From Paenibacillus radicis (ex Xue et al. 2023) (GTDB lineage Bacteria > Bacillota > Bacilli > Paenibacillales > NBRC-103111): a stretch of 64,000 nt of DNA. The DNA lies in assembly GCF_024722015.1 (NCBI RefSeq), contig NZ_JANQBD010000002.1, positions 427,635 to 491,634 on the forward strand. The letters run 5' to 3'. The position numbers and the translations under genes were made by a program. The notes beneath the pieces are model-generated. The model saw only the letters and a list, made by a program, of their open reading frames with translations, was not told where the DNA came from and searched no databases. This document shows positions 26,232 to 36,186 of the stretch, one piece after another. Numbering within the stretch: position 1 is the first letter of the stretch; each line of letters begins with the position of its first letter.

Positions 26232-26822
26232 TTATCTCGTATATCTCGATTCCAGCTTACGGCCCATGAACCAGATCGATACCAGGAGAATGACGATAGC
26301 GATCATTTTCCACGGCTGGTTAAGCAGGTTGCCAAGATCATGCCCTGCAATTGATACAATAAGGATCATTACAGCCTTCCCCATTGAAGTAGCGATCAGA
26401 AAAACACTCTTAGGCAGCTTAGAAATTCCAGCTACAATATTTACAAACGCAGAGGGTGTAAACGGGAAACAAGCCAATACAAAAATCGGCGTGAATCCGT
26501 GCTGTTCTACCCAAACAATGAACTTTTGCGCCTTTGGATATTTACGTTCAATATAGCCGCGAAAACGTCCACCGAATTTTCTAAAAAACAGAAATACACA
26601 TGCAGCACCACTAACAACACCGATCCACGAATACAAAGCGCCTTCCCAAATCCCATAAGCATTCACATTAGCAATGATAATTGCGATTAAAGGCAATATG
26701 GGTACAAACGATTCGATAAACGTCGCAAGAATACCCGGCACTGGACCGAGTGCTTCGTACCGGAATAAAATAAGTTCTATATCCTCCCAAGTCAAACCGG
26801 CAAGCTTGTCTATCCAGCTCAT
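26232..26822 (-). CDS. VTT/DedA-type membrane protein
   Basis: A 196-residue integral membrane protein with a VTT (SNARE-associated Golgi) domain: LATFIESFVPILPLIAIIIANV, then GALYSWIGVVSGAACVFLFFRKFGG, and the re-entrant FACFPFTP-like motif (LACFPFTPSAFVNIVAG). It has about five hydrophobic segments. Relatives act as lipid scramblases or in undecaprenyl-phosphate recycling. The ATG follows AAAGGTG. First gene of the operon that includes the FAD oxidoreductase. Confidence 0.9.
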   Translation of the reverse strand: MSWIDKLAGLTWEDIELILFRYEALGPVPGILATFIESFVPILPLIAIIIANVNAYGIWEGALYSWIGVVSGAACVFLFFRKFGGRFRGYIERKYPKAQKFIVWVEQHGFTPIFVLACFPFTPSAFVNIVAGISKLPKSVFLIATSMGKAVMILIVSIAGHDLGNLLNQPWKMIAIVILLVSIWFMGRKLESRYTR

Positions 26823-27004
26823 TTGTAGTAGTCACCTTTCTTAGCGGCTCTTTATAGTTGAATGATCGTGCTGCTTGGCCATAGTAAAATCATATTCGGG
26901 CTCAAGACTAATCATGTTCTCCCAAACTGAATTAGTAATACGTACAATATCGTTCATGGTTGCTATGCAGCCTATCTAAAATTTTTGTTTAGCTCTACAT
27001 CATT

Positions 27005-27502
27005 TTATAAAGGCATAGGTGTTGAAGTTGGTTTGGCAAACCCGCTTTTGTACTTTCCATCGATATAGGCACGAATATCCTTATCAGCTAGACCGTCTTT
27101 CTTGAGCTTGGCTGATTCCAAAGCAATGTTAAGACATACACCACATCTGGTGCCATGATCATCCCATACGACGGACCCGTCTTTATTTACCTCTTTAATA
27201 AAACAATTCTTATTGCTTTGGTGGCCGACACTCTCTCCGCAGCCGCAGTAGCAAGGCATCCATTGCAGCAAGTCGGCGTTAGCGGCAGCTATTTGATAAA
27301 TCATCCGTATCTCTTCGCGTTGATTCGCCAAAAATTTAGGCAAAACCTGCAGGGAAGATGTTTTCTCCTGTAAATCCTTTTCTACATGCCCGGCAGCCTC
27401 ATGACCCTCGTGTACTTTAGTTGCAGCCTCTTTATTGGAGCTGCAGGCCACCATGGCTGCCAAGGAAACGCCAATAATCAATGACTTTGATAACAGCTTC
27501 AT
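27005..27502 (-). CDS. PCYCGC-motif lipoprotein
   Basis: A 165-residue lipoprotein: signal sequence MKLLSKSLIIGVSLAAMVAC with lipobox MVAC and Cys as the lipid site. The mature part has a His/Glu-rich linker (HEGHEAAGHVEK). It then carries the family motif WMPCYCGCGESVGHQSNKNCFI plus a second cysteine cluster (RCGVCLNIALESAKL). The five conserved cysteines suggest metal or thiol chemistry on the outer face of the membrane. The start at 27502 follows GAGGTG; the frame extends 4 codons further but overlaps that site. Function of the family unknown. Confidence 0.9.
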   Translation of the reverse strand: MKLLSKSLIIGVSLAAMVACSSNKEAATKVHEGHEAAGHVEKDLQEKTSSLQVLPKFLANQREEIRMIYQIAAANADLLQWMPCYCGCGESVGHQSNKNCFIKEVNKDGSVVWDDHGTRCGVCLNIALESAKLKKDGLADKDIRAYIDGKYKSGFAKPTSTPMPL

Positions 27503-27617
27503 AGCCCACCTCAAATTTATGTATAGTAAGTACTTGTATTATATAACGCTTAGAGTATTATTTCATCTTTCCCATCTGAGAAGAAGGTAACCCTTACATG
27601 AGTCACATAATCGCAAA

Positions 27618-27664
27618 TAAGGATGTTATTCTGTTAGTCTTTTCCCAACAGAATAGCATCCTCA
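27618..27664 (-). terminator. terminator of the response-regulator gene
   Basis: GGATGCTATTCTGTT pairs with AACAGAATAACATCC around an 11-nt loop, then TTATTTG. It lies just past the regulator stop. Confidence 0.65.
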
Positions 27665-27692
27665 ATCCAACCGATACATGTAAGTGCAATAA

Positions 27693-29186
27693 TTAACTGA
27701 ACCGTTTCTTGTATTCTGATGGATAACAACCGACAAATTCGGTAAACAGCTTCGTGAAATGCCTTGTGCTGTAATAGCCAACCCTCTCAGCAGCCTGCTG
27801 CACCTGAATGCTCGGCATTGCCAGCCATTCCTTGGCCCGGATCATTCGATATTCGGTTAAATATTTCATGAACGTCGTTCCCATCCGCTTATGGAAGAGC
27901 GTGCTTAAGTAATTGTGTGTAACATCCAGTTGTTCAGCTATTAGCGAGATACTGATGTCCTGGTCATAGTTTTGTTCTATAAATGCTATAGTAGCTTGAA
28001 CTAGACAGGTGGCATTGTCAGTTCCTTGATGTTTGGACAGCAGCTCTTCTCCCTTTTTAATAAGTGCCTCATACCATTCGTGAAACGGCCGACAGGCATC
28101 CAGATGACAATCCATGGATACGTTCAGAAAATGGCTAAGCTGAGCTTTATGCGATGATGCCAAAGCCTCATTGAGACTTCCGATCTGCATTTTGAACATG
28201 GCCACTGCTTTCATGTATTCCGTGTGATCTTGCTTCCTATAATGATCCAGTAATTCGAAGGCTTTTCGCGCCAGCCCGGCTAATGATCCCCTATGTTCCA
28301 TTTCCTCTAAAAAGTGGAGCTCCAATGTTTTTCCGTGCTCATATAAGCAGCGCAGTGCCGAAAGCTCATGAAGAGAAATCCACTTGCTTTGGAAAGCAGC
28401 GATGCTGCTGCAAGGTTCCAAAACAACCGATGTAATTGCATATTGCTCCGTTTTGAACTGTTGAATCGAATTATTGATTTGATTAATCATGTTAGAGGAT
28501 TCTGCAGCGCCTCGTTCATAATTATCCGAATTCCAAGAACAAATAAAGGCGAGTTCACCTTGAGGTAAAACCAATTTAGCCTTGCGAAGTCCTCCATGCG
28601 TCTGCTCATCGACCAAGTCTCTTATAATTGAACCTATTTCACGCTGCTTGCTTGCTCTTGAAGCAGCGGATAAACTGCTGTCCGTATATACTATTACTGC
28701 CTGAAAGCAAGACTCTGAGAATAAAGCTCCGGACGGTTCAGATTCAAGTGTCGTCATTCCAAGTAATAAAGAATGCATAGTTGACTCAAATTGCCTGTTG
28801 TGAAGAATACGCTGCTCTCTTACGCTTCTGCTTACTTTGACCAACGAAGACTCCAGATCATCTGGACTGACCGGTTTTAACAGATAATCCTCTGCGCCTA
28901 GCTTCAAAGCTTCCTGGGCGAAGCTGAAATCGGAATAGCCGCTGATAACAATGAAGGAAGTATGAGGAGAAACCGTATGTGCTTGTTGGATCGCTTGCAG
29001 ACCGTTCATCAAGGGCATACGTATATCAATAAGCACAATATCGGAAGCGTCGCTTTTCAACAATTCCAGCAGCTCCACCCCATTGGTTGCCTCACCGGTA
29101 ACCGTCCATGTCGAGCCCATATCCTCGATCATACTTCGCAAGCTTAAACGAACCAGCACTTCATCGTCAGCAATGACAATTCTCAT
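27693..29186 (-). CDS. YesN-type response regulator, AraC family output
   Basis: A 497-residue regulator. The N-terminal receiver domain (residues 1-120) has the phosphoacceptor D54 in IVLIDIRMPLMNG, the acidic pocket ADDE and K in LLKPVSPDDL. The middle linker is a variable helical region. The C-terminal AraC-type double helix-turn-helix (about 395-497) begins FIEQNYDQDISISLIAEQL and ends GCYPSEYKKRF. The ATG overlaps the end of the kinase gene by 4 nt. Paired with the YesM-like kinase, it very likely controls the adjacent CUT1 sugar-transport operon. Confidence 0.95.
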   Translation of the reverse strand: MRIVIADDEVLVRLSLRSMIEDMGSTWTVTGEATNGVELLELLKSDASDIVLIDIRMPLMNGLQAIQQAHTVSPHTSFIVISGYSDFSFAQEALKLGAEDYLLKPVSPDDLESSLVKVSRSVREQRILHNRQFESTMHSLLLGMTTLESEPSGALFSESCFQAVIVYTDSSLSAASRASKQREIGSIIRDLVDEQTHGGLRKAKLVLPQGELAFICSWNSDNYERGAAESSNMINQINNSIQQFKTEQYAITSVVLEPCSSIAAFQSKWISLHELSALRCLYEHGKTLELHFLEEMEHRGSLAGLARKAFELLDHYRKQDHTEYMKAVAMFKMQIGSLNEALASSHKAQLSHFLNVSMDCHLDACRPFHEWYEALIKKGEELLSKHQGTDNATCLVQATIAFIEQNYDQDISISLIAEQLDVTHNYLSTLFHKRMGTTFMKYLTEYRMIRAKEWLAMPSIQVQQAAERVGYYSTRHFTKLFTEFVGCYPSEYKKRFS

Positions 29187-30916
29187 AGTCTCACTTCCCG
29201 TAATGGTATGGTGATCGTAACAAGGGTACCTTGGTCGCTTTCACTCCATATGTGAATATCCGCATGCTCGTATGCAATCAGAAGTCGGTTTCTTACATTC
29301 GTTAGACCTATAGCCACTGAATCATCTACCTTATCTGGGGCAAATCCCGCTCCATCATCCCTAATAGTAATTACAAGCGCTTCTTCATTCTGAGTATTAT
29401 GTATGAGACATGACACTGTTAGCGTACACGAACGATTTAACGGCTCAATACCATGAATGATTGCGTTCTCAACAAGTGGCTGAAGCAGCAATTTGGGAAG
29501 AAGATATGCGGTTGCAGCTGGGTCCGTATATAAATCCAAGGTCAAGCGGTCTTGAAAGCGAAGCTGTTGAAGCTCACCGTATTTTTTTATAAATAGCATT
29601 TCTTCAGCGACGGTTGACCAATCATTATGCTCCAATATATATCTAAGCATACTGCTGAGTGATAATATGGATTTTTCTAACAAACGCCGGTCCCCCACCC
29701 GATTTAATCCTATAAAGCCATTTAATGTATTGTATAGAAAATGGGGTTGAATTTGTGACTGCAATGCCCTGTACTCAGCATCCCTTTGATTTAAAACCGC
29801 CTTATATTCACTGTCTATTAATTCCTTAAGCTGGTCGATCATCGTATTAAGCGCCTTACCAAGCTCCGCAACTTCGTCTTTTCCCCGAACGGCAACACGA
29901 GTAAGAAGCTCTCCTTTTTGCACCCTTTTCATAACAAAGGTCATCTCTCTAAAAGGCTTAATAATCCATTGGGACAAAGTGAAAAAGACAAGCAATGTCA
30001 GCACAATACCGCCTCCAGCAAGCAGCAAGCCAACAATATAAATGCCCTCCAGCTTGGCTTTGAGCTCTGAATTGTCGAGCAGCACAACAATATTCCAGTT
30101 GGCTTGTGTGACCTTCTTCGAAACGACTACGTATTCATCTATGGTTTGACCGTTCAGCGCTGGGAAAAGCAGCTTTTGCTGAAGCTCCTGCGGCAGGCTG
30201 GCTGTGGAATAAATCAAATGATGCTGCTCATCAAAAATTGCAACGATCGACCTCACATTAAATTTGATGTCGTTGGCAATTTTTTCGAGAATGACCGTAT
30301 CCGCATCGGCCTTCATGACAGCTAGCGGCTGTTTGGAATCGGGATCCTTAATCAGTCTAGCAACGGAAAACACTTGGGTAATAGTAGGCTTTTTTAAATA
30401 GTCCTGTGCGTGAGCACTTATAAAGCTGACCTTGCCGTCAGCCTCTACAGCCTGCTTATACCAGCCCTGTTCTGTAAATGGATAATTGTCCACCGGTTCA
30501 TTTTTGAAAGCAGAAGTGACATATACGGAACCATCATAGGAAAGTAAAATCGTGCCTAAGATATCGTTGCGGGGGTTTTTTAGAAAATTAGGCAATGTCA
30601 CATTCAGTGCTTTATCCGTTAAAAACTGTGAATAAGCGTCGGTTGACTCATAGGAAACATTCGCCTTTGCTTTCAATGCACGCATAACCTCTTCACTCCA
30701 ATAAGGAGTAACGGTGAGGCGCTCCAAATCCTCCAAGTACGTTTCGATATTATGCGTTAAAGAAGTTAGACTGCTCTCAGTCAATGTTGTCGTATCGGTT
30801 GTGATGAGCTTTTGATAATAGGAGGGCATTACAAAAACGATAATAATCAGAGGCACGATGAGTGTCAGGAAGAATAAGATCGACAGTCTCATTCGCAGAG
30901 AATAGGATAATTTCAA
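29183..30916 (-). CDS. YesM-type sensor histidine kinase
   Basis: A 577-residue membrane kinase. Transmembrane helix 1 lies at about 10-30, an extracellular Cache-like sensor domain at about 35-290, helix 2 at 290-313, HAMP at 315-370. The His_kinase phosphoacceptor region QIQPHFLYNTLNGFIGL and a HATPase domain (QPLVENAIIHG N box, DDGAGF, GIGLTN-like) follow. Members sense carbohydrates directly or through the binding protein of a neighbouring ABC system. Confidence 0.94.
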   Translation of the reverse strand: MKLSYSLRMRLSILFFLTLIVPLIIIVFVMPSYYQKLITTDTTTLTESSLTSLTHNIETYLEDLERLTVTPYWSEEVMRALKAKANVSYESTDAYSQFLTDKALNVTLPNFLKNPRNDILGTILLSYDGSVYVTSAFKNEPVDNYPFTEQGWYKQAVEADGKVSFISAHAQDYLKKPTITQVFSVARLIKDPDSKQPLAVMKADADTVILEKIANDIKFNVRSIVAIFDEQHHLIYSTASLPQELQQKLLFPALNGQTIDEYVVVSKKVTQANWNIVVLLDNSELKAKLEGIYIVGLLLAGGGIVLTLLVFFTLSQWIIKPFREMTFVMKRVQKGELLTRVAVRGKDEVAELGKALNTMIDQLKELIDSEYKAVLNQRDAEYRALQSQIQPHFLYNTLNGFIGLNRVGDRRLLEKSILSLSSMLRYILEHNDWSTVAEEMLFIKKYGELQQLRFQDRLTLDLYTDPAATAYLLPKLLLQPLVENAIIHGIEPLNRSCTLTVSCLIHNTQNEEALVITIRDDGAGFAPDKVDDSVAIGLTNVRNRLLIAYEHADIHIWSESDQGTLVTITIPLREVRL

Positions 30917-31047
30917 CGGAAGTCACCTTCTCTATCTGCTGGCATCACATCCTCGGCACAACGCTTTACTACTAACGCAGACAATCTGGTTGCCACCCTG
31001 TGCAAGTCATACCCTATTATAATATAAGTTGGTAAAATGTGGTATCC

Positions 31048-31868
31048 TTAAGCCTTAATAGCTCCAGCAGCCATACCTTCAATAAAGTACTTTTGCAAAA
31101 AGAGGTAAACTAACGTGATCGGCAATGCTGCCATTAAGGAGCCTGCGGCAACCCAGCCTACATTATTATTGAATTGTCCAAAAAAAGCGGCTAACGCAAC
31201 GGTAATCGTATGAACCTCCGTCTTTTGCAGGAAAAATACAGAAAATTGGTAGTCATTCCAAACCGCGACGCCAGAAAGAATAATAACTGTGGCCGTAGCA
31301 GGCTTTAACAAAGGTAAAATAATGCGAAAAAAAAGCCCGAGCCGCGATGAACCGTCCATCATAGCCGCCTCGTCAAGCTCTCTTGGAATTGTACTAATAA
31401 AGCCGGTGTATAAGAAGATGGTAATCGGAAGATTAAAGGTAACGTGCAGCAGGACAATTCCCCACAGTGTGTTCAGCGCGCCCAAATCTACATATACCTT
31501 GTACAAAGGTACGAGAATAGCAATGGAGGCACGATAAGCGCGGATATAAAGACGGTATACATCAATTTATTCCACACTGTTCTGAATCTAGCCAGCGGGT
31601 ATGCCGAAATCGAACCTAGTACAATAACCAGAATTACTGCGGCCAAAGTGATTATAATATTGTTCTTGAATGAAGTGCTCAATCGCGCTTGATCCCATGC
31701 ATTTATGAAATTGTCCAGATAAAGATACCCGGGTAATATCCATTTGGAGCTGGGGTCGTCGATTGCTTTTAATGAAGTAGTGATCAATATATAAAAAGGG
31801 ATGACGTGAATGAGCGCAATCACAATAGACATCACTACCGCCCATTTCGAATGGCGATTACGGTTCAA
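31048..31868 (-). pseudogene. CUT1 ABC sugar permease (MalG/LplC type), frameshifted
   Basis: Two overlapping frames together make one complete permease. The first (31868 down to 31488) gives residues 1 to about 110, starting RNRHSKWAVVMSIVIALIHV with TM1. The second (to 31048) continues as ILVPLYKVYVDLGALNTLWG, the family EAA signature ELDEAAMMDGSSRLGLFFRIILPLL and a C-terminus ending AAGAIKA. They join at about 31523-31527, where one base seems missing in CCTCCATTGCT; restoring it would join VPP to IAILVPLYK. Either a real disabling mutation or a sequencing/assembly error. It is the third gene of the operon, overlapping its partner permease by 4 nt. Confidence 0.9.
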
Positions 31869-32800
31869 TGTGCCACTTCCTTCCGCCGCAACAAATACAA
31901 CGAGGTTATGCTGATCACTGAGATAATTACAAACATCAGATTCCCAAGCGCCGCTGCATAGCCGGCATCCTGTCTGGCAAAGTAAAGCTGGTACATCAAG
32001 GTGGATAAAGATGCAGAGGCGTATCCTGGCCCTCCGCCCGTCAATGATGTAATGACATCGAACAGCTTAAGACCGCCAATTAAATTCAACACAATATTTA
32101 TCGTTACGGAAGGCGCGAGCAATGGCCAGGTAACATGCAGAAATTGAGAAAGCTTACTTGCACCGTCGATTTGCGCCGCCTCATAATAGTCCTTCGGAAT
32201 AACCTGCAGTCCTGCCAAATAAATGATCATCGCAATCCCCAGGTATTGGTAAGTGTTCACAAGCGTAATCAGCCATACATTAATTTCCGGGCTGGCAAGA
32301 AGGTTAATGGGTTCATCTCTGAATAGAAGAATAATATCATTAAAAGCACCACCGTAATATTGGAAAATAAAATACCAAATATATCCCATAATTAACGGAC
32401 TGATAATAACAGGTAAATAAATAATGGTTCTTGTAATCCCTTTGCTTCGAAAGCTCTGATTCAAAAGCAGCGCGTAGAGCAGCCCCATCATATTTTGTAA
32501 GATCGTACTGCCTATGCCATATATAAAGGTGTTTTTGATTACATTCAAAATTTGCGGATCCGAAAACATTCGTCTGTAATTATCCCATTGTACCCACGAG
32601 TAATCCTGATTGTAGCCGTCCCAATTCGTATAGGAGATCTTAATCCCTTCAATAAAAGGAAAGAAAATAAAGATGGCGAAAAGCACTAAGGCTGGGATAT
32701 ACATCACATTCAGGATAGCAGGAGAATTTAGCAGCTTGCGTATGGCCGTTGGCTTCACATTCTGATATGGCTTCGTCTTTTCCGGGGCGGTGAACGGCAT
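31865..32800 (-). CDS. CUT1 ABC sugar permease (MalF/LplB type)
   Basis: A 311-residue inner-membrane permease with six hydrophobic segments and the MalF-type EAA loop [26 protein letters not shown] for contact with the ATPase. It imports sugars or oligosaccharides together with the binding protein at 32887 and the (frameshifted) partner at 31048. No ATPase gene is present, so a shared MsmX-like ATPase is assumed. Confidence 0.94.
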   Translation of the reverse strand: MPFTAPEKTKPYQNVKPTAIRKLLNSPAILNVMYIPALVLFAIFIFFPFIEGIKISYTNWDGYNQDYSWVQWDNYRRMFSDPQILNVIKNTFIYGIGSTILQNMMGLLYALLLNQSFRSKGITRTIIYLPVIISPLIMGYIWYFIFQYYGGAFNDIILLFRDEPINLLASPEINVWLITLVNTYQYLGIAMIIYLAGLQVIPKDYYEAAQIDGASKLSQFLHVTWPLLAPSVTINIVLNLIGGLKLFDVITSLTGGGPGYASASLSTLMYQLYFARQDAGYAAALGNLMFVIISVISITSLYLLRRKEVAH

Positions 32801-32886
32801 ATCCTTTCCTCCATTCTCTGGGATCGGTTAACCTATATCGAAGAAAGGGGGGACAACACGAAACGGTTAATCCCCCCTGCTGGCAT

Positions 32887-34218
32887 TTATTTTTTGCGCA
32901 GCCGTTCCACTTCTTGCTTCATAATCTGAGAGAATTGCTGGGTTGTAATCCTGCCCGCTATCAGCTCGGTGCCTTGTTTACACATGACGTCCCACATCCC
33001 ATTCGGCAAATAGACACGATCGAAGTATGGGAATACGCGGATGCTTTCGTATTTTTTGTAATAGTCCGAGAACTCATGATTAGAGCTTATACCCTTCAAG
33101 CCCGGAGGAAGCTTGGTTGCATTTGCGATCTTTTCCATGCTTTCTTTTTTGGCAAAATAGGCGATCAGCTTCTTCGCTTCAGGCAAGTGCTTCGAGTCTT
33201 TCCAGGCTCCCATTGTGTAGCGCTCGCCTCCGGAGAAGTTGGGCTCATCTCCAGCTACCATAGAAGGAACTGGCATGTAGCCGATCTTGAGGTTAGGCGT
33301 GATTTTGTGAACTTCGTCTGCAAAAGAAGGGCTACCAAGAGCAAAAGCCAATTTCCCGTTCGCAAACATTTTCGGTAAATCACTGTATTTGGCTGTTAGC
33401 GCATCCTTGTTGATCAATCCTTTTTTCTGCAAGTCGAGCATTTTCTGGGCAAGATCTCCCCACTTATTCCAATCAAATGTGTTATTCAGGAATGCGTCTG
33501 CCTGATTATCCTTTGGGCTGATGAACAAGGAAGTGGCAAATATATCCAGGTAGCTTCCGAACATCCAGGAATCAATACCAGAGAAATAGAAAGGCACGAT
33601 ATCCCCTTTGCTCTCATTTTTGATTTTTTCTGCAGCTGCAATTAGAGCGTCATAGGTCTTGGGAGGTTCAATGTTATATTTCGCCAGAATATCCTCACTG
33701 TAGGTGATACCGTCCTTCGCTTCGCTCATGACAAGAGCATGAACCTTTCCATCTTTATCCGTCACTACATTTTTGATCGTATCGGTCTGCTGCGAAGCCC
33801 AGCTTTCGTCGCGCAGATCGGCCAAATATTTACCATAGCGGATTTGTGCCCAGCCATGGGTGTCGAACACATCAGGCATATCATTCGCTGCCATCTTGAC
33901 CTTCAGAATATTTTCATATTCAGAACCAGGGAACTGAAGCTCCACATCTACGCCTGCGTTTTCTTTCTTAAACCCCTCGACAATCTCTTTATACACGTTT
34001 TGGATTGGCGGATCATTAACTGTGCTGTAAACGGTGATCTTCATCTTCGCTGTTCCTGTAGCGGGTGCGGGTGCTGGGCTCGCTGTGTCCTTTTTCTCCG
34101 GAGGTGCGGGATTGGCAGGCGCAGGTGTTGCCGTTGTGCCTGTACGGCTGGAACAGCCGGATACAACGAGCAACGCCATGAGGAGAAACGAGAGTGAGTT
34201 GATAAACCACCTTTTCAT
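32887..34218 (-). CDS. extracellular sugar-binding lipoprotein
   Basis: A 443-residue family 1 solute-binding protein. A type II signal peptide ends LLVVSGCSS (Cys about 22), a Pro/Ala/Thr linker follows (TTATPAPANPAPPEKK), and the mature domain begins KMKITVYSTVNDPPIQNVYKEIVEGF. A ligand-binding cleft pattern is seen around FALGSPSFADEVHK and FSGGERYTMGAWKDS. It delivers a sugar or oligosaccharide to the permeases downstream. A cre site lies 60 nt upstream, indicating carbon catabolite control. Confidence 0.93.
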   Translation of the reverse strand: MKRWFINSLSFLLMALLVVSGCSSRTGTTATPAPANPAPPEKKDTASPAPAPATGTAKMKITVYSTVNDPPIQNVYKEIVEGFKKENAGVDVELQFPGSEYENILKVKMAANDMPDVFDTHGWAQIRYGKYLADLRDESWASQQTDTIKNVVTDKDGKVHALVMSEAKDGITYSEDILAKYNIEPPKTYDALIAAAEKIKNESKGDIVPFYFSGIDSWMFGSYLDIFATSLFISPKDNQADAFLNNTFDWNKWGDLAQKMLDLQKKGLINKDALTAKYSDLPKMFANGKLAFALGSPSFADEVHKITPNLKIGYMPVPSMVAGDEPNFSGGERYTMGAWKDSKHLPEAKKLIAYFAKKESMEKIANATKLPPGLKGISSNHEFSDYYKKYESIRVFPYFDRVYLPNGMWDVMCKQGTELIAGRITTQQFSQIMKQEVERLRKK

Positions 34219-34277
34219 TTACATATTCCTCCCATAATGTTTTATAAAGCGCTTGCCTGTATAATGGAATTATCTGG

Positions 34278-34293
34278 ATGTTTGCGCTTACAT
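34278..34293 (-). promoter_or_regulatory. cre site (CcpA) upstream of the ABC operon
   Basis: ATGTAAGCGCAAACAT (read on the minus strand) matches the cre consensus WTGNAARCGNWWWCAW at every position. It lies 60 nt upstream of the binding-protein start. Confidence 0.8.
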
Positions 34294-34365
34294 GAAAATC
34301 ATAGCCGAAATTACTGTACTTTCATATACAGTAAAACTACACTCGGCGCGCTCATTCTTAATGTG

Positions 34366-34812
34366 CTATAGTCCTATATTGCTTTTAAGCCCCTTGTAGG
34401 CTCCACTTTCCGGGAAGTTATTTCTCAGGATATGAACAAAAGTATCTGAAAACCCCAGCTCGCTTAATTCCTCAAAAGGCACCATTCGCACATCCGTAAT
34501 TGGGTTTTTATCAAATTCATTAGAAGGCAGAGTAAGCTGTCCATCAATCCGCTGCATTAAGAACGAAATATGTATTAAAGATGGATTAGCCTGTGGAACA
34601 TCGCATAGATAAAGCAGCTTGACCACTTTCGTATGTAATCCTGTCTCTTCGAGCAGTTCCCTCACTATCGAGTCTTCCAACGTCTCTCCTTGCTCTACCC
34701 TTCCACCAGGCAATGACCATCCTCTGGAATTGGATACCTGTTGTTTTACAAGCAGGATTTGTTCGTTCTCAACTAATATTCCAGTGACACGTACTTGCAG
34801 CAAATTGTTCAT
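34366..34812 (-). CDS. Nudix hydrolase
   Basis: A roughly 148-residue Nudix protein with the complete box GGRVEQGETLEDSIVRELLEETGL, preceded by RVTGILVENEQILLVKQQ. The long open frame begins at 34893, but GGGGGGAG sits 7 nt before the ATG at 34812, which I take as the start (the ATG two codons earlier is too close). Substrate unknown. Single gene. Confidence 0.9.
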   Translation of the reverse strand: MNNLLQVRVTGILVENEQILLVKQQVSNSRGWSLPGGRVEQGETLEDSIVRELLEETGLHTKVVKLLYLCDVPQANPSLIHISFLMQRIDGQLTLPSNEFDKNPITDVRMVPFEELSELGFSDTFVHILRNNFPESGAYKGLKSNIGL

Positions 34813-34960
34813 TTTCATGCTCCCCCGAATTAAGTTATCTTTGTACCCGTAATGAGTAGATTTTGGTTTGATCCCCATTCCAATAATATCCATACTTGAA
34901 TTTTCTAATTATATCATCATCGTCTTAGAAATCATTAACTTAATTTTACATTGCTGCACA

Positions 34961-35004
34961 AAAAAATGATCCTGCAAGGAACAGCAATGCCTTGAGGATC
35001 ATCT
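34961..35004 (-). terminator. terminator of the AlkD-like gene
   Basis: ATGATCCTCAAGGCA pairs with TCCTTGCAGGATCAT (minus strand, one mismatch), followed by TTTTTTG. Confidence 0.8.
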
Positions 35005-35023
35005 GTACGGTTTTTACTTTTAC

Positions 35024-36142
35024 CTATTCTACCATATCAGCGATTGCAAGATTAACAACCGTATTAGCAGCTTCTTGTCCATTCACCACAAGTGCAATCC
35101 TGTGCTCACCCGGATAATGGCGGCGTGTAGTCAGATTAGCCCAGCTGTGGTTGCGTGTGCCGTTAAGCATGGTGCCTCCGGACACTGTTTTGTCAGATAA
35201 CAGGAACAACTTGCGTGATGTATTCCCGTTACTTTTCACAAAATCGATTCCATATTCTATCCGAATGCGTACCGGCTCTCCTTCACGGACTTGAAGCTCA
35301 TAACGAAGTTCGGATTTCTCACCAATGGACAGCACCGTAGGTTCCATTGATAATGAAGCCGCGGTTATTAGCGGCGTCTCTTCTGCAGATTCCGCATAAC
35401 CAAACAACGCAAGAATCTCAGGATCGGCCTTTCTAATCAACGTTCGGCAACCATGACGTACAATCCAGTCAGTGTCGGGATGTGTGCCTTTCCATCGACG
35501 AGCGATGTCAAGAACAATTGAAGGATGATCCTTTGCGATATCATTCAGATTGTTAGCTACGCTCTTACGTACATATAGAGCAGAGTCTTCCTTTAATTGC
35601 TCCAGCAATGGAAGAATCGGAGAAGGATCTCGCTTGAACATGGGAAGCGCCTGTCCCCAAGGAAGACGCGGCCGGCTGCCTTCACTTGCAAGCCGCCTGA
35701 CATGTTCATTCGGATGCTTGGACCATACCAGCATCTGAAGCATCATTTTTTCGGGGTCACGGAGAAGAAACGGTCTAACAGCAAATTCAGCAGAGGACCT
35801 TTGTGTAAAGCGTTCCAACGCTTTCATGGAAAGCGACCAGTGCCTATCCTCCTGACCGAATACCTCGATGAAATCTGGAAAGAACAAATATGGAAAGCCC
35901 GTACAGGCCTCATCAATCATAAACAGAACCTCTATTGCTTCTTCATATTGAGCAGGCAAATAGTCCCCAAGGGTTTGAGTAATACGCCGCATACGAGCCT
36001 TCAGCTCAAGAATCTCCCAACTCTCATCCATCGTCTTGGCAATGAATCCTTCCATGTCGAAAGGGGCATATGCCTCATGAACTCTCTGTGCGAACAGGCG
36101 CAGGAACTTCTCACTATATATGGCTTTCAATGGCTCTGCCAT
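35024..36142 (-). CDS. DNA alkylation repair (AlkD-like) protein
   Basis: A 372-residue helical-repeat protein of the AlkC/AlkD superfamily. The HEAT-like repeats are visible at residues about 85-235: MLVWSKHPNEHVRRLASEGSRPRLPW, LEQLKEDSALYVRKSVANNLNDIAKDHP and GTHPDTDWIVRHGCRTLIRKADP. These are characteristic of glycosylases that remove alkylated bases without flipping. The last 100 residues form an additional beta-rich domain. ATG follows GAGGAG. Confidence 0.9.
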   Translation of the reverse strand: MAEPLKAIYSEKFLRLFAQRVHEAYAPFDMEGFIAKTMDESWEILELKARMRRITQTLGDYLPAQYEEAIEVLFMIDEACTGFPYLFFPDFIEVFGQEDRHWSLSMKALERFTQRSSAEFAVRPFLLRDPEKMMLQMLVWSKHPNEHVRRLASEGSRPRLPWGQALPMFKRDPSPILPLLEQLKEDSALYVRKSVANNLNDIAKDHPSIVLDIARRWKGTHPDTDWIVRHGCRTLIRKADPEILALFGYAESAEETPLITAASLSMEPTVLSIGEKSELRYELQVREGEPVRIRIEYGIDFVKSNGNTSRKLFLLSDKTVSGGTMLNGTRNHSWANLTTRRHYPGEHRIALVVNGQEAANTVVNLAIADMVE

Positions 36143-36186
36143 CTGTTAATCTCCTCTTTTCCACTCAAAAAAATGAATAATGTCAT

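Noticed and set aside
33739..34237. Plus-strand frames of 67 and 152 residues over the sugar-binding-protein gene
   Set aside because: They are the complement of the Pro/Ala-rich linker and signal peptide of the minus-strand lipoprotein; no start site.
34238..34262. Second cre-like site (AGCGCTT core) nearer the binding-protein gene
   Set aside because: Only the central core matches; outer TG/CA positions are absent. The site at 34278-34293 is the better match.
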